A DNA stretch of 64,000 nucleotides from the NCBI RefSeq assembly GCF_017349075.1, contig NZ_JAFMOF010000002.1, positions 1,116,001-1,180,000 on the forward strand, in the 5' to 3' direction. The notes below the pieces were generated by a model. It was not told where the DNA came from. It saw nothing but the letters and a program-made list of their open reading frames with translations, and searched no databases. Made by a program: the position numbers and the translations under genes. Source of the DNA: Streptomyces triculaminicus. GTDB lineage: Bacteria > Actinomycetota > Actinomycetes > Streptomycetales > Streptomycetaceae. This document shows, in pieces, positions 59,743 through 64,000 of the stretch. The stretch's first letter is position 1, and each line of letters starts with the position of its first letter.

Positions 59743-62172
59743 ATGCTCCTCCACCAGCCCCGCCGCCCGCCCTGGACGCGTACGGCCTACGGAACCCGGC
59801 GGCGAGCCGCCGTCCTGCTCGTCCTGCTGGGTCTGGTGGCCCTCGCGGCCGCCGTGGCCGGACACGGCGTCGGCGAACGGCTCGCACCGGGCGGCTGGAC
59901 GCCGGCCACCGCGCAGTCCACCCGGGCCGACGCCTTCCTGGCCGCCCGCTTCGGCGCCGGCCAGCCCCACCTGATGCTGCTCGCCACCTCGAAGGAACCG
60001 GTCGACTCGCCCGAGGCCGCCCGGGCGGGCCGCGCGCTGACCGACCGTCTCACCGCCGACCCCCGGACCGCCTGGGTGCACGGCTACTGGCCGCGGGCCA
60101 CACCCGAACTGCGCGGCCGCGACGGACACACCGCCGTCGTCGCCGTGCGTTTCAAGGGCGACGAGCGGGCCGTCCTGGCCGCCGGGCGGGCCGTCGCCGC
60201 GAGCGAGACCGGGCGCGCCGGGCCGCTGCGGGTCTCCGTCGCCGGCGAGGCCGCGCTGTTCTCCGAGATGGAACGCCTGAGCACCAAGGGCGCGCTGATC
60301 GCCGAGATCGTCGTCGCGCCGGTGGTCCTGCTGATCCTGCTGTGGGTCTTCGGCAGCGTGGTGGCCGCCCTGCTGCCCGTGGCCGTCGGCGCGTTCGCCG
60401 TCCTCACCACCACCGCGCTGCTGCGCGCGCTGAGCGAGGTGATGACGGTCTCGGTGTTCGTCCTGAACATCGCCACCGCCCTCGGCTTCGGGCTGGCCGT
60501 CGACTACTGCCTGCTGCTCGTCAGCCGCTGCCGCGAGGAACTCGCCGACGGTACCTCACCGGTCAGGGCCGTCGAGCGGGCCGTACGCACCGCGGGGCGG
60601 GCCGTGCTCTTCTCCGCGACCACCATCGCGGCGGTCCTGGGCACTCTGATGGTCTTCCCGCTCACCCTGACCCGCTCCCTCGCCGTCGGCGGCGCGGCCG
60701 TCGCCCTGTGCTCGGCGGCGGGCGCACTGCTGGTGCTGCCGGCGCTGTTGGTGCTGCTGGGGGAGAAGGTCAACGCCTGGGACGCCTTCGCCCGCTGGCG
60801 CACCGGCCCCGGCCGGCCGGTCGCCGAAGGGCGCTGGTACCGGCTGGCCATGTGGGTGACCCGGCGGCCGGTCCTCGTCACCCTCGGCACCCTGCTGCTG
60901 CTCGGGCTGCTGGCCGCCCCCGGCGCCGGCGCGCGGTTCGGCATGTACGACGACCGCGTCCTGCCCGCCTCCTCACCCGTGGCCCAGGCCTCCCAGCGGC
61001 TGCGCCAGGACTTCGCAGGCGGAAGCGGCGCCGCGGCCACCGTCGTGCTCCCGCACCTCCGCGTCCCGCCCGTGAGCGACGCGTCGGCGGGCACCGCGGC
61101 CGTCGGCGACGCGTCCGCGAGCGACGCGTCGGGAGGCACCGCACCCGCCGGCGACACGGCAGCGGACGGCACGCCAGGGGGCACCGCACCCGCCGGCGAC
61201 ACGGCAGCGAACGGCACGCCGGGGGGCACCACATCCGCCGGCACCACACCCGCCGGCGACGGGTCCGCCGCCGGCGAGCCCGCCCCGGCGGCACGCGCGG
61301 GTGCCGCCGCCGCGACCCGGGTGCACACCTACGCCGCCCGCCTGTCCGGCCTGCCCGGCGTCCGCCAGGTCCGGACCGCGACCGGCGTCTACCACCACGG
61401 CCGGCGCATCGCCGCCGCCGGCCCCTGGGCCGCCGGCTTCACCGGGCCGGCCGGCACCTGGCTGGACGTCACCCCCACCTCCGACTCCCCGCTCTCTCCC
61501 GACGGCCGCCTGCTGACCGAGCGGCTGCGGGAGGAACCCGCCCCCGCCCGGGCGCTGGTGGGTGGTCCGGGAGCCCGGCTGACCGACACGGAACAGGCCC
61601 TCACCGGCCCGCTGCCGCTGGCCATGCTGCTCACTGTGGTCGCCACGCTCGTACTGCTGTTCCTCTACACGCGCAGCCTGCTCGTCCCCGTCAAGGCGGT
61701 GCTGCTGAACGCCCTGAGCCTCGCCGCGACGTTCGGCATCATCGTCGCCGTCTTCCAGCAGGGACGCCTGGAGGTCCTGCTCGGCCACGCCCACGGCCCG
61801 GCCACCACCGATGTGGTCATTCCGGCGGTGATGTTCTGCACGGCTTTCGGCCTGTCCATGGACTACGAGGTCTTCCTGCTCTCCCGCATCCTCGAGGAAC
61901 ACCGCCGGGGCACGCCCACCGGACTCGCCGTCGCCGTGGGCCTGCAGCGCACGGGGCGGCTGTTCACCTCCGCCGCGCTGATCTTCGCCGTGGTCATGGC
62001 GTCGCTGGCCGCCTGCGACCTGATCATGCTTCAGTTCATCGGCTTCGGCCTGGCCGTGGCCGTCGTCATCGACTGCACCCTGGTACGCGCCCTGCTCGTA
62101 CCCGCGATCATGTCGCTGGCCGGCCGGGCCAACTGGTGGCCCGCCAAGCGGTTGCGCAGAGTGGCCGAATAG
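59743..62172 (+). CDS. MMPL/RND-family membrane transporter 2
   Basis: About 809 residues from ATG 59743 (GTG 59740 and 59716 also possible), with the two-bundle MMPL layout: ALGFGLAVDYCLLLVSRCREE in the first and CTAFGLSMDYEVFLLSRILEE in the second. The second external loop contains a low-complexity insertion of Gly/Ala/Thr-rich 15-residue repeats (about 61075-61290). The exporter may handle lipids or other hydrophobic substances. It resembles MMPL1 in order but carries the extra repeat. Confidence 0.85.
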   Translation: MLLHQPRRPPWTRTAYGTRRRAAVLLVLLGLVALAAAVAGHGVGERLAPGGWTPATAQSTRADAFLAARFGAGQPHLMLLATSKEPVDSPEAARAGRALTDRLTADPRTAWVHGYWPRATPELRGRDGHTAVVAVRFKGDERAVLAAGRAVAASETGRAGPLRVSVAGEAALFSEMERLSTKGALIAEIVVAPVVLLILLWVFGSVVAALLPVAVGAFAVLTTTALLRALSEVMTVSVFVLNIATALGFGLAVDYCLLLVSRCREELADGTSPVRAVERAVRTAGRAVLFSATTIAAVLGTLMVFPLTLTRSLAVGGAAVALCSAAGALLVLPALLVLLGEKVNAWDAFARWRTGPGRPVAEGRWYRLAMWVTRRPVLVTLGTLLLLGLLAAPGAGARFGMYDDRVLPASSPVAQASQRLRQDFAGGSGAAATVVLPHLRVPPVSDASAGTAAVGDASASDASGGTAPAGDTAADGTPGGTAPAGDTAANGTPGGTTSAGTTPAGDGSAAGEPAPAARAGAAAATRVHTYAARLSGLPGVRQVRTATGVYHHGRRIAAAGPWAAGFTGPAGTWLDVTPTSDSPLSPDGRLLTERLREEPAPARALVGGPGARLTDTEQALTGPLPLAMLLTVVATLVLLFLYTRSLLVPVKAVLLNALSLAATFGIIVAVFQQGRLEVLLGHAHGPATTDVVIPAVMFCTAFGLSMDYEVFLLSRILEEHRRGTPTGLAVAVGLQRTGRLFTSAALIFAVVMASLAACDLIMLQFIGFGLAVAVVIDCTLVRALLVPAIMSLAGRANWWPAKRLRRVAE
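61110..61270. repeat. 45-bp repeats in the MMPL2 external loop
   Basis: Two copies of a 45-nt unit (GTAPAGDTAA-D/N-GTPG in protein) plus partial copies before and after. Being a multiple of three, copy changes would not break the frame. Confidence 0.7.
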
Positions 62173-62254
62173 ACACTCTCCCCATGATCCCGCCCTCCGG
62201 CTAGCGTGCCTCGGCGCGGGGGTCAGGTCGCTCGGACAAGGGGCTTGTCGAACA

Positions 62255-63001
62255 ATGTTCTACTACTTCTTCAAGAACATCGTGCTCATACCGCTGTTGC
62301 GGTGGGTCTTCCGGCCGAAGGTCGAGGGCATGGAGCACCTGCCGACGTCCGGGGCCGCCATCATCGCGGGCAACCACCTGTCGTTCTCCGACCACTTCAT
62401 GATGCCGGTGATGGTCAAGCGCCGGATCACCTTCCTCGCCAAGATGGAGTACTTCACCGGTACGGGCCTGAAGGGCCGGCTCACGGCGGCGTTCTTCCGC
62501 GGCATCGGCGGGATCCCGGTGGACCGCTCGGGCAAGGAGGCGGCGCAGGCGGCGGTCGACACGGCGCTGGGCGTCCTGGAGCGGGGCGAGCTGCTCGGCA
62601 TCTACCCGGAGGGGACGCGCTCGCACGACGGGCGGCTGTACAAGGGCAAGGTCGGCGTCGCCGCCATGGCGCTCAGGTCGGGGGCCCCGGTCATTCCCTG
62701 CGCCATGATCGGCACCTTCGAGGCGCAGCCGACCGGACGGCGGCTGCCGCGCCTGGTGCCCATCACCATCCGCTTCGGCGAGCCGCTCGACTTCTCCCGC
62801 TACGCGGGGATGGAGGACCAGCGTGCGGTGCTGCGCGCGGTCACCGACGAGATCATGTACGCGATCCTCAAGCTCTCGCGGCAGGAGTACGTCGACACCT
62901 ACGCCACCGAGGCCCGGGCGGCGCTGCGCCTTGCGCCCCCGCCCGCCGGTCATGACGTCGCCGCGCCGGCCCGGCCGACCGGCCGGTCCGCCGCGGCCTG
63001 A
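62255..63001 (+). CDS. 1-acyl-glycerol-3-phosphate acyltransferase (PlsC-like)
   Basis: 248 residues with the acyltransferase motifs: NHLSFSDHFMMP (HX4D catalytic pair), GGIPVDRSGK, and YPEGTRSHDG. An N-terminal hydrophobic segment (LIPLLRWVF) anchors the protein. It makes phosphatidic acid or acylates other lipids. An ATG with cGTCGAACA upstream has a modest ribosome site. Confidence 0.85.
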   Translation: MFYYFFKNIVLIPLLRWVFRPKVEGMEHLPTSGAAIIAGNHLSFSDHFMMPVMVKRRITFLAKMEYFTGTGLKGRLTAAFFRGIGGIPVDRSGKEAAQAAVDTALGVLERGELLGIYPEGTRSHDGRLYKGKVGVAAMALRSGAPVIPCAMIGTFEAQPTGRRLPRLVPITIRFGEPLDFSRYAGMEDQRAVLRAVTDEIMYAILKLSRQEYVDTYATEARAALRLAPPPAGHDVAAPARPTGRSAAA

Positions 63002-63064
63002 CCGTACGTCATCCCGCTTCCGTCCTGGGCACGCCGCCGGCGCGCCCAGGACGTGCGGGAGTTC

Positions 63065-63919
63065 CTACCGGCGGCGCCGGCGCCAGAGCACCGCGGGCAC
63101 GGCCGCGGTGAGGGCCAGCGCCCCCGGTGCCACGGTCGCCGCGGCGCTCAGGCCCCGCTGGTCGAAGGTGTCCGGAACGGGCAGCGTGTCCCAGCGATTG
63201 AGCGGCCAGGCGATCACCACGGCACGCCCGACGACGTCGTCGACGGGCACGAAGCCCTGGCCCGGACTGTCCTGGTGGTAGCGGGAGTCGGCCGAGTCCT
63301 GCCGGTGGTCGCCCATCACCCAGATCTTGCCCTTGGGCACGGTCACCTTGAACTGGCCGCCCCGGCCGTTCTGCTCCTCGGTGCTGCAGGGGGTGTTCCC
63401 GGCGAAGACGTAGGGCTCGTCGAGCGCCTTGCCGTTGACCTTCAGCGGGCCGGTGCCCACACACTCCACCGTGTCGCCGGCGACTCCGACGACCCGCTTG
63501 ATGAGGTCCTTCTCGTCGGCGGACGGCATGAGCCCGACGAAGCTGAGGGCCTTCTGCAGGGCGTTCGGCTCGGCCGTCGGCTCGTCCCGCAGCCAGTTGT
63601 CGGGGTCGCGGAAGACGACGACCTCGCCCCGCTCGGGCTCGGAGCCGAACCACGGCGTCAGCTTGTCGACCAGAACGCGATCGCCTATCTGCAGCGTGTT
63701 CTGCATCGAGTTCGACGGGATGGAGAACGCCTGCAGCAGGAACGTCTTGATGAGCAGCGCCAGCAGCAGGGCGATGCCGATGAGGAAGGGGAACTCCTTC
63801 CAGAAGGAGCGCTGCTGCCTTGCCTGCCTCCGGCCTCGCGTGCCGTCCGTCCGATCCCCGTCGTCCGGCGGGCTGCCGCCCCCGGCGACGGGATCGTCGG
63901 TCTGTGCTGGATTCCCCAC
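63065..63919 (-). CDS. signal peptidase I
   Basis: 284 residues: an N-terminal TM helix (FLIGIALLLALLIKTFLL), catalytic Ser in FSIPSNSMQNTL, the catalytic Lys in LIKRVVGVAGDTVE, and GDHRQDSADSRY, then a C-terminal TM helix before a basic end. It cleaves signal peptides of secreted proteins. Streptomyces usually have several paralogous type I peptidases; the C-terminal anchor is typical of them. Confidence 0.9.
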   Translation of the reverse strand: MGNPAQTDDPVAGGGSPPDDGDRTDGTRGRRQARQQRSFWKEFPFLIGIALLLALLIKTFLLQAFSIPSNSMQNTLQIGDRVLVDKLTPWFGSEPERGEVVVFRDPDNWLRDEPTAEPNALQKALSFVGLMPSADEKDLIKRVVGVAGDTVECVGTGPLKVNGKALDEPYVFAGNTPCSTEEQNGRGGQFKVTVPKGKIWVMGDHRQDSADSRYHQDSPGQGFVPVDDVVGRAVVIAWPLNRWDTLPVPDTFDQRGLSAAATVAPGALALTAAVPAVLWRRRRR

Positions 63920-64000
63920 GTGCTACTCCTCAGTCTGTGCTGCGGCCCGCCCCCGTCCGCGGCGCAGGCCCACCACTTACTCAACGAGCGGGAGTTCCGG

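Overview
The window is very GC-rich, uses GTG/TTG starts freely, and carries host genes typical of streptomycetes: a DmdR/IdeR-type iron box, an HbpS/SenS/SenR-like module, MMPL exporters and STAND-WD40 giants. It is almost certainly a Streptomyces (or close relative) chromosome. Several long frames look broken by single-base deletions in C/G runs. Either there is real decay or the consensus sequence has homopolymer errors.

Layout. (1) 1-1122: the 3' part of a lower-GC gene for a 2-oxoglutarate/Fe(II) oxygenase, then a terminator and the 3' 62 nt of a tRNA-Ser(UGA) whose 5' half is replaced by other DNA. (2) ~1123-26320: a siphovirus prophage, nearly all on the minus strand. In transcription order it runs serine integrase, HNH nuclease, small terminase candidate, large terminase, portal, MuF protein, scaffold, capsid, connectors, tail tube, tail chaperones, tape measure, distal tail, fibre-like proteins, endolysin and two holin-like proteins, then an NPCBM surface protein and a dNMP kinase. 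One plus-strand moron interrupts the tail genes. No repressor or replication genes are visible. The right end has cut a host polX gene after about 265 codons. (3) 26321-43590: chromosomal region with two giant STAND ATPases carrying WD40 propellers (XRE-nSTAND1-WD40; TIR-phosphoesterase-like-NACHT-pentapeptide-WD40). Between them lie a flavin monooxygenase, an L,D-transpeptidase, a tight three-gene operon (2TM protein, cupin, inositol-monophosphatase-like enzyme) and an ArsB/NhaD-like permease. (4) 43663-51775: F420-type reductase, P-loop NTPase, small secreted protein, VOC protein, flavohemoprotein, and an HbpS-like haem protein divergent from a sensor kinase/response regulator pair. (5) 51783-57901: an MMPL exporter with a secreted protein, divergent from an unusual fusion of a CrtC/AttH-like lipocalin with an isoprenyl diphosphate synthase, then an iron-box-controlled membrane protein with a coupled 35-aa leader. 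(6) 58046-64000: small proteins, a second VOC protein, a second MMPL exporter, a PlsC-like acyltransferase and signal peptidase I.

Main points for follow-up: the two prophage ends do not match each other; several phage genes appear to start at CTG or ATA; the TIR-NACHT-WD40 giant, the three-gene 2TM/cupin/IMPase operon and the lipocalin-prenyl synthase fusion are the best candidates for little-described systems. All functional statements rest on motif recognition by eye, with no database search.
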